Shown piece after piece: positions 22,922-34,629 of a stretch of DNA of 64,000 nt (position 1 is the first letter of the stretch; the number at the start of each line of letters is the position of its first letter). The DNA lies in the NCBI GenBank assembly GCA_007115705.1, contig QXEO01000406.1:3254411-3318410 (forward strand). The letters are read 5' to 3'. Under the pieces are notes generated by a model. That model ran no database searches. It saw nothing but the letters and a program-made list of their open reading frames with translations, and was not told where the DNA came from. The translations under genes were made by a program, and so were the position numbers. This DNA is from Dactylis glomerata (Eukaryota > Streptophyta > Magnoliopsida > Poales > Poaceae).

Positions 22922-23778
22922 CTACTCGTCGATGCTAACATGGGGAACAACCTCCTCGGGGTCCTCCTCACTCGGAGTCGTAGGTGCATAGAAGTCCATG
23001 ATAGCATCGCGGTCATCACCGTCATCGCTACCACGGTCGTCGTCATCGGTGCTCGTGGGCGCCTTGTCATAGGCCTCCTGGTGATCGTCATCGCGGCCAA
23101 GGACTGCCTCGTTCTCCTTGCGGAGCTCGGCGGTCTCCTCCTCTAGCTCGGACACGTGGCTCTCGAGAGAAGCTAGGTGATCCTCCAGATCACGGACACG
23201 CTGCCTCAGAGCCCTGTTCCTCTTCACAATCCTCCTCTTAGCAGCGATGAGGCAGTGACAAGAGAAAATGGTCTCCTGAAGATCCTCACGAAGAACGGCC
23301 AACTCCAGGCCTCTCTCGTCGGCGACCATACGGACATGGTCCAGCTGCCCCTGAGTGTGGTGCAGCAGGGCCTCTGTGTGGCAGAGGTGGCGATTGAAGG
23401 GAGTGTGAGCGGCGGCCTGATAGGGAAAGCCGTCGGAGTCAAACCTCCCGTAGTGCTCGTAGTGATTGCCCAGCAACTCATCGTAGTGGAGGTGGACGAG
23501 GCGCGAGATAACGTGTCGCAGAACACGCATAAGTCCATCGCCCCAAGTGTGCTCGATCACCTCGAAGGTGAACTCCTGAGAAGTCAGCGGGACCTCTTCC
23601 CGTGGACCTGGCAAACGACCTAGTACGCCAACTCTCGGGTACCCTCCTCGAAGAGACGTTAACCTCGGATCTCCGGACGCGGGCGTCCGAGATGCGCGAC
23701 CAACTCCACCAAGTCGCGCTCAAAGACGAGCACGTCCTCGTGGGTACCGACCTGACGGTGTGCAGTAGGAGCGTCCAT
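22922..23778 (-). pseudogene. Pre-gag extra ORF of Tekay B (coiled coil, acidic tail)
   Basis: A sense-strand gene lies between primer site and gag, where Ty3/gypsy elements normally have only leader. ATG at 23778 opens MDAPTAHRQVG; a frameshift and stops at about 23660-23620 precede a frame open for about 230 codons (23614-22922). It contains a His/Tyr-rich segment (HYDELLGNHYEHYGRF), a heptad-like helix (RALRQRVRDLEDHLASLESH) and a strongly acidic tail (TSTDDDDRGSDDGDDRD) ending V-S-I-D-E-stop. I do not recognise a named domain; similar coiled-coil plus acidic-tail hypothetical proteins are common in grass annotations. C keeps the last 29 codons; A has none. Role unknown; the coil suggests oligomerisation. 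Confidence 0.6.
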
Positions 23779-23980
23779 CTACGCAAAATTTTAAGGTAGG
23801 TTTGATTACTAAATTACTCAAGTGTGCAGTATTTTAAATGCTTAAAGAGTAAGGGAAGAGATGAGAGCAATATATATTTACCATATATATATTAAGCCAT
23901 CTCTTTTTAGTTTAAATAGTGAAAATAGTTTTTGGTCCGGTCTAACGCCCATGCTAACTAGGGTCTCCTAAGGCTAGGAT

Positions 23981-23993
23981 GGCTCTGATACCA
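23981..23993 (-). other. Primer binding site of B
   Basis: Minus strand TGGTATCAGAGCC, four bases (GAGT) after the 5' LTR end, identical in spacing to A. Confidence 0.92.
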
Positions 23994-23997
23994 ACTC

Positions 23998-26900
23998 TGT
24001 GGGGACCCCGGTTTACCACCCAGGATTCCCGTTATGCATACAATTCATGATCCCAGGAAGACCATCATGAATCCACATAACAGAGTTGGCATTACAGAGT
24101 ACATCATCCATTACATAACAAGTCGAATAGTCTTACATGGCCACTTGGCCGAATTTAAATGCCATGCAGGGCAAGTTCACTACGCATTGCATCAGAACCA
24201 AAAGTAGCATTGGTAGCCCGTGTCATGCCTCTACCCTACAGGCGACTGACCGAGAGACGGATCCTAGTTTGCACCAGCATCGTCGAACTCCTCACCATCA
24301 TCCTTGTAATCTTCACCATAATCTGGCCAAGTTAATAGCCAGGGACAAAGCCGTGAGTACATTTTGGAATTGTACTCGCAAACCATCTAGGAAGAAATGT
24401 TGTCATGCACTTTGGCTGTAGCAAGGTGAGGGGCTCTAGTCTAGTTTATCCTATCTTGTGAGTTTCTCGTGTTGATATAGCATGTCATACGACATCTCTA
24501 TATCCTTATTAAAGAGAACTTTTAGAAAACCTTTTTAGTAAAATCTCTAGGAAAGGGGGAATCTCATTTGCTTAACAAGAGACAGAGAGCCGATGGTCAA
24601 TCGAACATGACCACCTCTCTTTATAGATCCAGGTCAATCACACATGACCATCTCATTTCCTTTGGCAGTACCCTGCAAGTACTCCGAACCATAACCGTGC
24701 CACGGCAGTACCCTCCGAGTACTCCATCCGGCACCTTTCTCCATTTTTCTGAAAACATCTTTTGAAAACAAAACCGACATTGAGCTAGATAGCGACCATT
24801 CCAACCGTCCATGACCGAGGACTTGGCTATTCGAATAGGTTTACACTCTGCAGAGGTTGTACACTTTACCCACATGATTCGATAAATCCGCCGGGATACC
24901 ACCACAGTCCGTCATACACAAGTATGCGGGGTTCGGATAATCAAATAGAGTCTTCCATCTATCTACCTTAGTACGGGTGCCTACCCTATGGAGTCTACCT
25001 CCCTGGCATGCCCCGGCAGTACCTCCTCCAGAGCGTAACTCCGGCGCCATGGCGGGAGAACCCAAGTGTCTTCCGGCGGCTCGGGATATGCCGTGATATG
25101 TATTGCCCCATTCTCAGGGACAACCCGTATTCCGGGGTAACGTGCACCATATTTTCAAGGTACCACGAACCCTTATATAGTACGAGACCCCTCGCACTAA
25201 AGCAGACAAACTTCAAACTAGGCCCCCGTCCCATATCGGGGTAATGTGGTTGCACGGGTTAATTGTTCCGGTGGATACCTAGTGATCACCAATGTCATTT
25301 GAAAACCACCAACTCCTTTATCCTCCATGATCATCTCCATATGTCCAAAAACCATTTTGAAAACATTTCAGTGGAGTAGATACTACTCCAAGGTTTTCGA
25401 AAGCATTTTCGAAACTTTCTTTGAGTGTTCCCAATCCTAGAGTATTTAGCTCCACTATATGTCTCCCAAAGGCTTTGCTGCTAATCAACAAGCCACTATT
25501 GTAAGGGTAAAGAATTAGGTGTGCAAGGGGTCATCTCGAAGGAGGATAACAATTTGGCTCGTGGAGCTTGAGCCAACTACAATTGCTACAAGGACTATAG
25601 CAATATAAAATCATGCACTTTAATAAAACATTATGAAACATGCAAAATATGTGAATAGGATTCAGATATGCATCAAGTTTAGATGGCTTGCCTTGGTTGG
25701 CTATTCCCTAGTCTTCTTCCTCCTGGTACTCAAACACTTCTCCTTCCTCCGCACACTCTTCGTTCAATTCTATCACCGGAAAAATTAACAACGCACAATA
25801 AGCACACATGCATACATAGGCCACATACCAACCATGCAATCTCACACTTCAATCAAATAGCATCAGAAACAAACATGTTCAGATCATATACAAGGAATCA
25901 TTTTACACAAGGATTATCACTCTAATAATAGCAAGATAATTTCTAATATCAAACAAGTTATATGCATGAAGCAAACACCTTGCAGGCATTGATAAGTGTC
26001 AAAGCATGGAAACCAGTATACCACCAAGTAGCTAACACAAATACAAACCCAACCTAATTGGAATCAAACCAAAAGTTGTTAGGGTTGATTTATGATGAAT
26101 TTCCCAATCAAGCATATCACTACAAAAGCAATTTAATTCCCTAAACTATTCAGTAGTTCCTAAAATTCTAACAGAGACCAAGTTAGATAGCTACAGTAAT
26201 TCACAACACACTAGAGTTTGAATCACCCAAAAATAATATTCCTACTAGGCACAATAAATAAAACAATGTGAAACTTAAATAACACTAAAATAATCACTGC
26301 ATGCAACTCAATACTCCTAAAATAGCAAAACCAAGTCCTCAAGCTTCACATTACAACAAGGAACCTCTAAAAATTGGAATCAAACATTTTCATAGCACAA
26401 AACTTTAGATTTGGATTTAAGATGGTAAATCCCTAAATCTACAACAATTAAACCTCAGATAATTTCTATTATCCTAAAAATCATGCATGCAGTACTAGGG
26501 GCTAGACAATACTTTAAGGTTCACATGAAAATTTGAATCACCAAACTTGGACACTCAGAGAATATTCTACAGATTTTATAATCTAGCAGATTCAAATAAA
26601 TTTTTAAAATAGTTTTCTAAAAAAAATCAAACGGGCCAGATCCAGGAGGGGCTCGGCTGGATCTGAGCTGGGCCGGCCTAGTTCAGGCACCAGCGCGTGG
26701 GAGAGGGGATTCGAACTGACGCACGGGGACCAGCGGTCAGCGGCTCAGGCGGCCGAAGCGGTACGGGGCGATGCGGTCCGTCCGATTAGAAGGAGATCGA
26801 CGACGGACGACCGTCATCTCCCTCGCGACAGAGGCAGGGCGAAACCCTAGCCCTAGCTACTGGGAAAGCTGGGAGGTGCTCACCGAGGGGCGTCGAGGGT

Positions 26901-28613
26901 GGCTGGGGTTGCTGCAGGGCGGCGGTGGTCTCTCTGGAAGCTCGTCCGCGTCTGAAACCTGTAGGAAGTGGATCTTGCAGAGGTGGATGGTGGTGCTCGT
27001 TCGTGATGGTCTCCGGGCTCCATTGGCGATGGCGACAGCTACGGGCTGCCATAGAGAAAACGGAAGGCAGGGTGAGGTTCAGATCTAGGAGAGGAAGGGA
27101 GAGATGTAGAGAGGGAGCAGAGGGAGATGGTCGATGATGACCGAAACCTTCGCCGTCTACCCCAGCTCCGTCGGCATTCCTCGAGCTTAGCAGCCCAGGG
27201 AAGGGATTGGGCTTGTTGGTCTAGTTCTCTGGGTGGAGAGGAGAAGGGCTGGGGGGAGAATGGCGTCCAGGGGAAGGCTCAGGCCGTTCCAGAGGTTTTT
27301 ATACCTCGGCGGTGAGCTCGGTGTACGTGGGTTCGAGTGTCGGGGATTGGGTAGCGGGGCGGTGCATTTTGGACGGCGTCGTGGGCTGCATCTATGGGTG
27401 TGGCCGGCGGTGTCGGTGGCTTAATGTTGCGGTCAGAAACGAGCCGGGTTTAGTGTGTGTGCACGCTCAGTCGAGCTCGTTTCTGTCGCGTCGGTCGGCT
27501 ACGGCTCAGAAGGGTTAGCGCGGGGTGAAGAGGTCACGGTGCCTTGTAGTTATACGCTTGGCACGGCTCGGTCGCGGTCACGCTCGGCTGGGAACGCGGT
27601 GCTCGCTCCAGGTGCTCTCGATTTGCAGGGGACAAGGTCAGAGCGACATGACCAGGTGGTGCTGGGGTCTGCTTGGTCGTGGGGCGGGGTTGGGTCGCAG
27701 AGTGGAGGGAGTTGCGAGCTAGTTGGCGAGGTTAGGCGGCCAGGCGTGCTGCCTATGCCCCTAGCCAGCTCGGGCGCTCGCCAGCAGACATTGGTGACCA
27801 GAGGCACAGAGGGAGAGGTAGGGTTTGAGGGGCACTGCCAGATGGGGTCCTGGGAGGTCACTGAAGCACGACTGGTTGCTGGTTGGGTGCTAGGGGTGGT
27901 GGAGAGGGGGTGTAGAGTGTGGAGTGCAAATCTTGCATGGATAGCCTCGGGTTCCTCCAAGATCTTCCAAGCAAATGAGACAAAGGGGCTGGGGTGATGT
28001 TGCTACAGTGTAGAGGGGAGAGAGAGAGAGATGACTGGTCACGGTTTGGTTCACTTGGTCGGTTTGCAAGGGAGAGAGAGAGTAAGAGAGAAGAGAAGAA
28101 GAAAATAAAAGGTTTAGCTGAAATTTGATTGAAATTTGAAAAGTTCAGAAATTGATCCATGGGGTGATGGTGTTTGGCTCAGAATTGATTTTCAAATGGT
28201 AGGAATCCATCCACCAAGTTTCAGTATTTTTGGGTAGGTGGAGATAGGGTTTTGGGTGAAGTTCCTATTTTCAAATTATGGAGCAATAATAGAAGACATA
28301 GAAAATCCATATGGTGTGATGAAGCAAAGAAGCTAAGCTAGGGTTTTTGTTTCACACATGCAAGCTTCAAGACCAAAGTTTGCTGCATAAAATCACAGCA
28401 CCAAACTAGATTCAATATCAAGGTTTTTGAATTGTTGAAATTAAAGTAAGCAATAATTCACAAACACACACTCACATGAAGTCATGCACACACACACACA
28501 TAAAATCATACATGCTAGCACCCAAGCACATATCTAAATGAAAGTTTTTAATTTAACCAAAATAAATTGTTAAGCTTTGGTCTCAAATGGTTGACAAAAA
28601 GTGGGATGTTACA
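23998..28613 (-). repeat. 5' LTR of B (4,616 bp)
   Basis: Minus strand from 28613 to 23998. TATA at 27296-27303, donor GTGAGC at 26883, acceptor at 25770, 33-codon frame at 24264-24362, as in the 3' LTR. Both reading frames in the LTR stay open here. Confidence 0.93.
24264..24362 (-). CDS. Conserved 33-codon acidic LTR ORF (B, 5' LTR)
   Basis: ATG at 24362 to TAG at 24264-24266, 33 codons including the stop: M-Y-S-R-L-C-P-W-L-L-T-W-P-D-Y then an Asp/Glu-rich tail ending D-D-A-G-A-N. Frames of exactly this length exist in A (57662-57760) and C (30052-30150), although the surrounding LTR has accumulated many indels. It could be an independent short upstream ORF or the last exon of the acidic LTR gene. 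Located 0.26-0.37 kb before the primer site, inside the transcribed leader. Confidence 0.5.
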   Translation of the reverse strand: MYSRLCPWLLTWPDYGEDYKDDGEEFDDAGAN

Positions 28614-28618
28614 CGGCC

Positions 28619-29784
28619 CATCTTGGATCCTCCCAGATCTACTCTGCTGGCCCATTTCATTTTTTCCCTTTACTCAAAGCTGTTAAATTCCTGCAGAGTC
28701 CCAGTTTGAAATAAATTCACCAAAATTTCTATGTTTATGAAAATGACTAGATTCAATTTCTGTGAGATACTTGTTAAAATATCAATCTTATAGAAGTGGT
28801 CCTATACGAAAATATCTTCTGTATAATTACTTCTAATTAATCTTGTACACCGAGTGTTTTTTCTTCTAAAATCGAAATCTGGAGCTTTACAACAAAGAAT
28901 TTGGTGAATCCAATTTTCTTGGAACTCCTGTTTAGATACCTTGCATTAGACAGTGGTTTGAACCCTCTATAATTTGTGTATTTGTTGCAGTAACTATTGC
29001 AAATTAAGAGCTTGTTTGACTTTAACAAATTATTTATCAAGATTTATAATACAAAATGAGTTGGAACCAATTTCCAGTGATCATGCAATTCAGTAGCTTG
29101 CTAATCCTAAGTTTTAAGAATTTATTGACTTACTGATAATTTTATGGGAGTTTTTTTTCAAAATAGCCACTATTTTCACTAGAAAAGCATAGAAAAGGTT
29201 TTATAAATTAGAATGAGATGAATCCACTTTTGTTGGATTCATAAAAATCACATCTTTCTGTTGCTATACTATTTGTATGGTTTGGTTGCATAGAACTCCC
29301 TGAGAGTAGTAAATGGCTTATTAGGGTTTGTGATTTGCTAAATTCACCATTTAATCCTAGAAATTGATAATTTGGTGAAACCACTTGGAGTAGCTTAGTA
29401 TTGTGTTATGATACCTACTTATGCTTCTGAATGTGTGTTTTGCTTGATGTAGTGAAGTGTGTGAATTATTTGTGCTTGTGTGCTTATTGTGTTAATTTGT
29501 TATCGGCACTAGATTCGAACGACGCTGGGTTTTCTGAAGAAGGGGAGGTATTTGAATATCAAGAGGAATACCAGGGACAAGCTGACCAAGGCAAGCCATC
29601 TAGACTTGTTGCATTTCTAATCCTAGTTTTACTTATTGCATGATTTATTACTATTTATGAAAATGCATGGTTTTGCGTTGCGATGCCTCTAAATAGCAAT
29701 TGTTGGCGACTTGGCTCCACAAGTCCCTTGATATTATCCTTAGGGATGACACCTTTCTTGACACCTACTTATCCCCTAGGTTAG
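28619..29784 (+). repeat. 5' LTR of A, segment 2
   Basis: Continues A's LTR after B's right target duplication (28614-28618). Mostly A/T-rich leader (intron-like) with acidic exon 2 at 29513. Ends at C's insertion point; GTTAG (29780-29784) is C's left target copy. Confidence 0.85.
29513..29643 (+). CDS. Putative acidic exon 2 of LTR-encoded ORF (element A)
   Basis: Follows the acceptor 'tatcggcactAG' (AG at 29511-29512). With the leftover base from exon 1 it reads D-S-N-D-A-G-F-S-E-E-G-E-V-F-E-Y-Q-E-E-Y, then Q-G-Q-A-D-Q-G-K-P-S, with the frame closing at TGA 29641-29643. Compared with B and C, most codon differences in the E-E-G-E-V-F-E-Y-Q-E core are third-position and synonymous (GGG/GGA, GAG/GAA, GTA/GTG, GAA/GAG, TAT/TAC, CAA/CAG), a pattern expected of coding sequence. 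No known domain. A further donor could end this exon before the visible stop; none is conserved among the copies. Confidence 0.5.
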
Positions 29785-30051
29785 TGTGGGGACCCCGGCT
29801 TACCACCCGGGATACCCGTTATGCATACAATTCATGATCCCAGGAAGACCATCGTGAATCCACATAACAGAGTCGGCATTACAGAGTACATCATCCATTA
29901 CATATCGAGTTCAAGTAGTCTTACATGGCCACTTGGCCGAATTCAAATGCCATGCAGGGCAGGTTCAACTAACATAGCAGCGGATACAAGGGTAGCGTTG
30001 GTAGCCCGTGTCATGCCTCTACCCTACAGGCGACTGACCGGGAGACGGTTC

Positions 30052-30150
30052 CTAGTTCGCACCAGCGTCGTCGAACTCCTCACCATCATCCTCATAATCT
30101 TGACCATAATCTGACCAAGTTAATAGCCATGGACAAAGCCGTGAGTACAT
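30052..30150 (-). CDS. Conserved 33-codon acidic LTR ORF (C, 3' LTR)
   Basis: ATG at 30150, TAG at 30052-30054; same length and same acidic tail (G-E-E-F-D-D-A-G-A-N) as in B, with a Pro-to-Ser and a Glu-to-Gln change and a Met for Trp in the C-P-W motif (codon ATG for TGG frame neighbour). Confidence 0.5.
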   Translation of the reverse strand: MYSRLCPWLLTWSDYGQDYEDDGEEFDDAGAN

Positions 30151-31290
30151 TTTGGAATTGTACTCGCAAACCATCTAAGAGGAAGTGTTGTCATGCAGTT
30201 TGGTTGTAGCAAGGTGAAAGGCTCTAGTCTATTTTATCCTACTAGTCAATTTCTCGTGTCGATATAGCATGTCTTACGACATATCTATATCCTTATTAAA
30301 GAAAAACATTTAGAAAACCTTTTTAGTAAAATCTCTAGGAAAGGGGGGAACTCATTTGGTTTTCAAGATAGTGCCGGTGGTCAATCAAACATGCCCACCT
30401 TCCTTTATAAAACCAGGTCAATCACACAGGACCATCTCCATTCCTTCGGCAGTACCCTGCAAGTACTCCAAACCATAACCGTGCCGCGATAATACCCTCC
30501 GAGTACTCCATCCGACACCTTTCTCCATTTTTCCGAAAACATTTTTGTAAAACCAAGACCTAACATTGGGCTAAGTAACGGTCGTCTGAACCGTCCATGA
30601 CCGAGGACTCGGCTATTCGAATAGATTTACACTCTGCAGAGGTTGTACACTTTACCCACAAGATTTGGTTGTACACAAGTATGCGGGGTTCAGATACTCG
30701 AACAGATCCTTCCATCTACCAACCTTAGTACAGGTGCCTACCATGTGGAGTCTATCTCCCCGGCATGCCCCGGCAGTACGTCCTCCAGAGCATAACTCCA
30801 ACGCCATGGCGGGAGAACCCAAGTGTCTTCCGGTGGCTTGGGGTATGCCGTGATATGTGTTGACCCTCATTTGGCATCAACCCGGATTCAGGGGTATCAT
30901 GTACCACTTTCCGGGCACCGCGAACCCTTATATAGTTGTGAGGCTTCCCGTACTAAAACAGATAAACTTCGTACTAAGCCCCATCCAATACCGGGGTAAT
31001 GTGGTTGCACGGGGTTAATTGTTCTGAGCGAACACATAGTGATCACCAATTTCTTTTATAAAACCACCATCTCCTTTTTCCTCCAATCACAACTATTTAT
31101 GAAAATGATTCAGTGGAGTAGATCCTACTCCAAGGTTTTCGAAAAACATTTTCAAAAATTCTTTCTGAGTGTTCCCAACCTAGAGTTTTTTTGGCTCCAC
31201 TAGAAGTTTCCCAAAGGCCTTGCTGCTAACCAACAAGCCACTACTACAAGGGTATTGAATAGGTGTTCAAAGGGGTCATCTCTAAGGATG

Positions 31291-31517
31291 TCAACAATTT
31301 GGCTTGTGGAGCTTGAGCCAACAAACAATTGCTACAAGGACTATAGCAATATAAAAACATGCAATTTGATAAACCTTTATGAAACATGCAAAGTAAGTGA
31401 ATAGGATTAGATATGCATCAAGTATAGATGGCTTGCCTTGGTTGGCTAGTCCCTGGTCTTCTTCCTCCTGGTACTCGTACACTTCTCCTTCCTCGTTGCA
31501 CTCGGTGTCGTTCGATT
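31291..31517 (-). CDS. Putative acidic exon 2 of LTR-encoded ORF (C, 3' LTR)
   Basis: Acceptor 'ccggcgatAG' at 31519-31518. Joined to one leftover base from exon 1 it reads E-S-N-D-T-E-C-N then EEGEVYEYQEEEDQGLANQG. Compared with B, the changes are few and mostly conservative (F/Y). The frame stays open to 31291, but sequence conservation with A and B ends after L-D-A-Y-L. Confidence 0.5.
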
Positions 31518-32639
31518 CTATCGCCGGAAAAAGAGATAGCAACAATAAGCAAGCATGCATACACAAGGCACAAGCATTACAACACTTCACAACATATAAT
31601 CAGAGAGTATCAGAAACAAACATGTTTAGAATCTAAAACAAGATTTCATAGATTTTTAGTAGCAAGTTTATCCTATTAAAAACTATGGTTTTTCAATCAT
31701 AGCAAATAAAACACCATTTCACTCCAAACAAGCATGCAGGTGCTCACATAGGTCAAATATCATACTCAGCACACCAGAAGATAAACACCAAGTTTCTGAA
31801 CCCAACAAAGTTGGATTCACTCCAAAACACTTTGTGGTTGAATTACTATGAATTAACTAATAGAAACTATGATAGAACTCAAAATAATTCCCAGATATTC
31901 TCTGGTCATCAGAAAAATATGCCCAAAAGTGTTCTGGAAAGCTCTTTCTGAACACAATCCAAATAAATTGGATTCACCCAAAAAATCCTAGTTTACTCGA
32001 AATGAGAATTTAACTTAGACTAAATGCCCAATCAGCCATATTAATTACTACTGCAAAACTACAGGTCCTAAAATACCAAAACCAGTGGGACATGCAAGCT
32101 AACACATCAGGTTACTACTGATAGTTGGAACCACAACATTTAAGTACATAAAACTCAAGATTTGAATTATTGCTTGAAAAGTGACCTATTTAGCTACACA
32201 AAATGTCATTTCATCTACAGTGACCCTACAGGTATGAGACCAGTGCTATTTGAAAGATACCAAAGGAAGCTACTCACAGAAGTTTGAATCACTCAAAAAG
32301 GACTTGTATTTATTCTTCTACAAATTTTACAAGTTTATAGATATTTAGAAATTAAACAACATTCTTGAAAAAAAACAAGGGCGGGCCAGATCTGAGCAGA
32401 CCCAGGCCTCACCACGCTGGGCCGGCCCAGATCCGGCGCGGGTGAACGCGGGATGGTGGGGTGTTTGAACCCGACAGTGGGCCAGGGCGGTCAGCCGGCG
32501 TGGGGCACCAAACTGGTACGCGGCGAGCTCGGCCGTCCGATCTAGTCAGGATCGACAGCCCTTGTTCGTCGTCTCCGTGGAAGAGAGTTAGGGCAACGGT
32601 GATGAACCTAGGGTTTGCTGGAAGGATGCGGGGGCTCAC

Positions 32640-32658
32640 CTAGGGCGCTGCTCGTCAT
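32640..32658 (-). CDS. Putative exon 1 of LTR-encoded ORF (C, 3' LTR)
   Basis: ATG at 32658 (M-T-S-S-A-L plus one base), donor GTGAGC at 32639. The intron to 31518 is 1,122 bp and phase 1, as in A and B. In C's other LTR (about 55020-55040) the ATG has become ACG. Confidence 0.45.
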
Positions 32659-33051
32659 CGGAGAAGGGCGGCGGTCACTGCGGGGGCTTCGCGTGAACCA
32701 GGCGTGGCGTCAGCGACGGTGGAGGTGGGTTCTAGCGACGACATGGTTGAGGACGTTCCCGTGGGTGCTCTGGCTTGGGTCAATGATACCGACGCGCTCC
32801 GTTTGACCTAGCCGAAATGGAGGGCACGGTCAGGAAGAGGAGAGCAAGTAGAAGCTAGTGGTGAAGGAATGAGGGAGAGGGAACGGCGTTGTTGACGGTA
32901 ACCTTCTCCGGTTCTCCTCGCGGTACCCGAACAAGATCGAGCTCCCCCTGGCAAGGGAGAGCCAGGGAACTCGGATGGGGTCCTGGGCAGTGGCTAGGGG
33001 TCTGGTGGGAGCAAATGGAGAAGGAACGGTCTGGTGAGGGGGTGTGAGGGA

Positions 33052-33058
33052 TTTTATA
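33052..33058 (-). promoter_or_regulatory. TATA box of C's 3' LTR
   Basis: Minus strand TATAAAA; equivalent at 55433-55439 in the other LTR. Confidence 0.6.
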
Positions 33059-34177
33059 CGAGCGGCCGTGCTCAAGAAGCTTGCGGTGATGGTCGTGGCA
33101 TCCTGGGCGAGGATTGGCCGGGACGAGCGGTGGCAGGGCCATGCAGGGGCGTAGAGCGCGCGGCGCATCATTTTTGGGAGCTAGCGGCCGGTTGGGAGTG
33201 GCGGAATGGATGTGCCGTTTCGGTCCATTCCCATCGACACGCAAGTGTTCGACAGTGGGGATGGTGGCTTAACGGGCAAGGGAGTAGGGGTGGCTGTGCC
33301 AGTAGAGTGCTGGGGTTGTCTTCGGCTCGCATGCGTGAACAAGAGGGATAGGGAGAGGGCGTGAGGTCTTAATCGGGAGCGTGTCCAAAAAGATGTGGCC
33401 AGAGCGGGTTGGGGGTGGCTGGGCGGTGGTGGTGCACGGGAGAGGGAGTGGCCTCACCTGGGGAACATGCGAGGTGCAGGGGTGCTGATGCGTGCATTGG
33501 TTTAGTCGGAGGGATAGAGAGGGAGTGGGGAGCTCGAGGTGCTCGACCTCGGTCTCTGTCCAGAGCTAGGGCGATGGAGGGGGCTGGGTTTCACCCAAGA
33601 GGCTGGCAGGTGGAGTAGGGTGGTCTATGGGGTACAGGCACCCACCTGGCGAGTGGGGGAGAGGGGAGAGAGAGTTTTGGAGAGGATCTTGGAAAGATCT
33701 TGATGCATGCATGGCTCGGGTTCCTCCTCTCTCCCTCCTTTTCTCAAAATTTCAAACAATGGCATGGCTGGGGTATTTCTTGGTGTAGTACTAGCCATCT
33801 TGCACGACATAGTTTGATAGATTTTTTTGGGGAGGGCTTGGCTCTAAAAAAGAAAAGAAGTAAGCAATCACATAAAATGATGGTGCTTTGCAAAGCAAGG
33901 CAAGCATCAAATTTGTTTCCAAGATTTGGATGATCTTTTTAAAATTTTGCAAAAACAAACTCACATGCCAACTCAAGCTTGCAAGATTATAGAAGAAAAT
34001 AAATCTGTAAAGAAAAGATTAAATAGCTCCACACACATGCACATACAATCATGCACAAACACATGAGATCATACACTCTAGCACACAAGCCCACACCTTA
34101 ACAAAAGTTTTAAATTTACCTTGATTAAGGCATTAAATCTTGGTCTTAATTTGGTCTACAAAAAGTGGGGTGTTACA

Positions 34178-34629
34178 GACCTTCCCCCCTTAAAAGAATC
34201 TCATCCCGAGATTTGGTAGTTAAGCGTTGGGCAACTCGGGGAATTCTCACTGGAGGTAGTGCTCACGTTCCCACATGGCCTCATCTTCGGTGTGGTTGCT
34301 CCACTGAACCTTGTACATGTTGATTTTTCATCTTCGGGTGAGACGGATATCCTTCTCCAGAATACGGATTGGCCTCTCGCGATAGGTCAAGTCATGGTTA
34401 AAGTCAATAGAATCTTGATCAATCTCCTTGAAGGTCTCGGGTTTGTTGGGGACTTGGAGACATTTGCATAGTTGGGAGACATGGAAGACGTCGTGGAACT
34501 CAGACAGCTTCGGGGGTAGTTCTAATTTGTAAGACATCTCTCCGTGGTGCTCTAGAATCTTGTATGGGCCAATGTAGCGAGGTGCAAGCTTGCCTTTGAC
34601 ATGGAAATGCTGCATACCCTTAAGGGGTG
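34178..34629 (-). pseudogene. C integrase C-terminus and chromodomain
   Basis: Begins (after D) with LKGMQHFHVKGKLAPRYIGP, the GPY/F-type end of integrase, passes KLELPPKLSEFHDVFHVSQL, and enters a chromodomain (R-P-I-R-I-L-E...K-I-N-M-Y-K-V-Q-W-S-N-H) interrupted by a TGA at about 34335. The frame then reaches a natural stop about 30 bp before the polypurine tract (minus strand 'ttttaaggggggaaggtc', 34178-34195). The 34625-34629 GGGTG is D's left target copy. Confidence 0.85.

Larger units (their letters stand above)
13440..28613 (-). mobile_element. Tekay-clade element B (complete, 15,174 bp)
   Basis: Minus-strand element with both LTRs (5' LTR 23998-28613, 3' LTR 13440-18058), each starting TGTAACATCCC and ending GGGGTCCCCACA, flanked by the perfect target duplication CGGCC (13435-13439 and 28614-28618). 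Internal 5.9 kb carries primer site, pre-gag ORF, gag and full pol with chromodomain, all with stops or frameshifts. In the first 330 bp I count about 19 differences between the two LTRs, mostly transitions, so it is older than D, T and F. It lies inside the 5' LTR of its relative A, in opposite orientation. Confidence 0.95.
29785..34177 (-). repeat. 3' LTR of C (4,393 bp)
   Basis: Minus strand from 34177 (TGTAACACCCC) to 29785 (GGGGTCCCCACA). TATA box at 33052-33058 (minus). GC-rich first-exon region about 32400-33560 and A/T-rich intron-like region about 31530-32390. Confidence 0.92.

Noticed and set aside
23177..23623. Plus-strand 148-codon frame opposite the pre-gag gene
   Set aside because: Shadow of the minus-strand coiled-coil gene, which has the domain-like composition and a conserved end in C.
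29785..34177. C's left LTR as a solo LTR
   Set aside because: It is followed by polypurine tract and integrase sequence in the right orientation, so it is the 3' LTR of a larger element.
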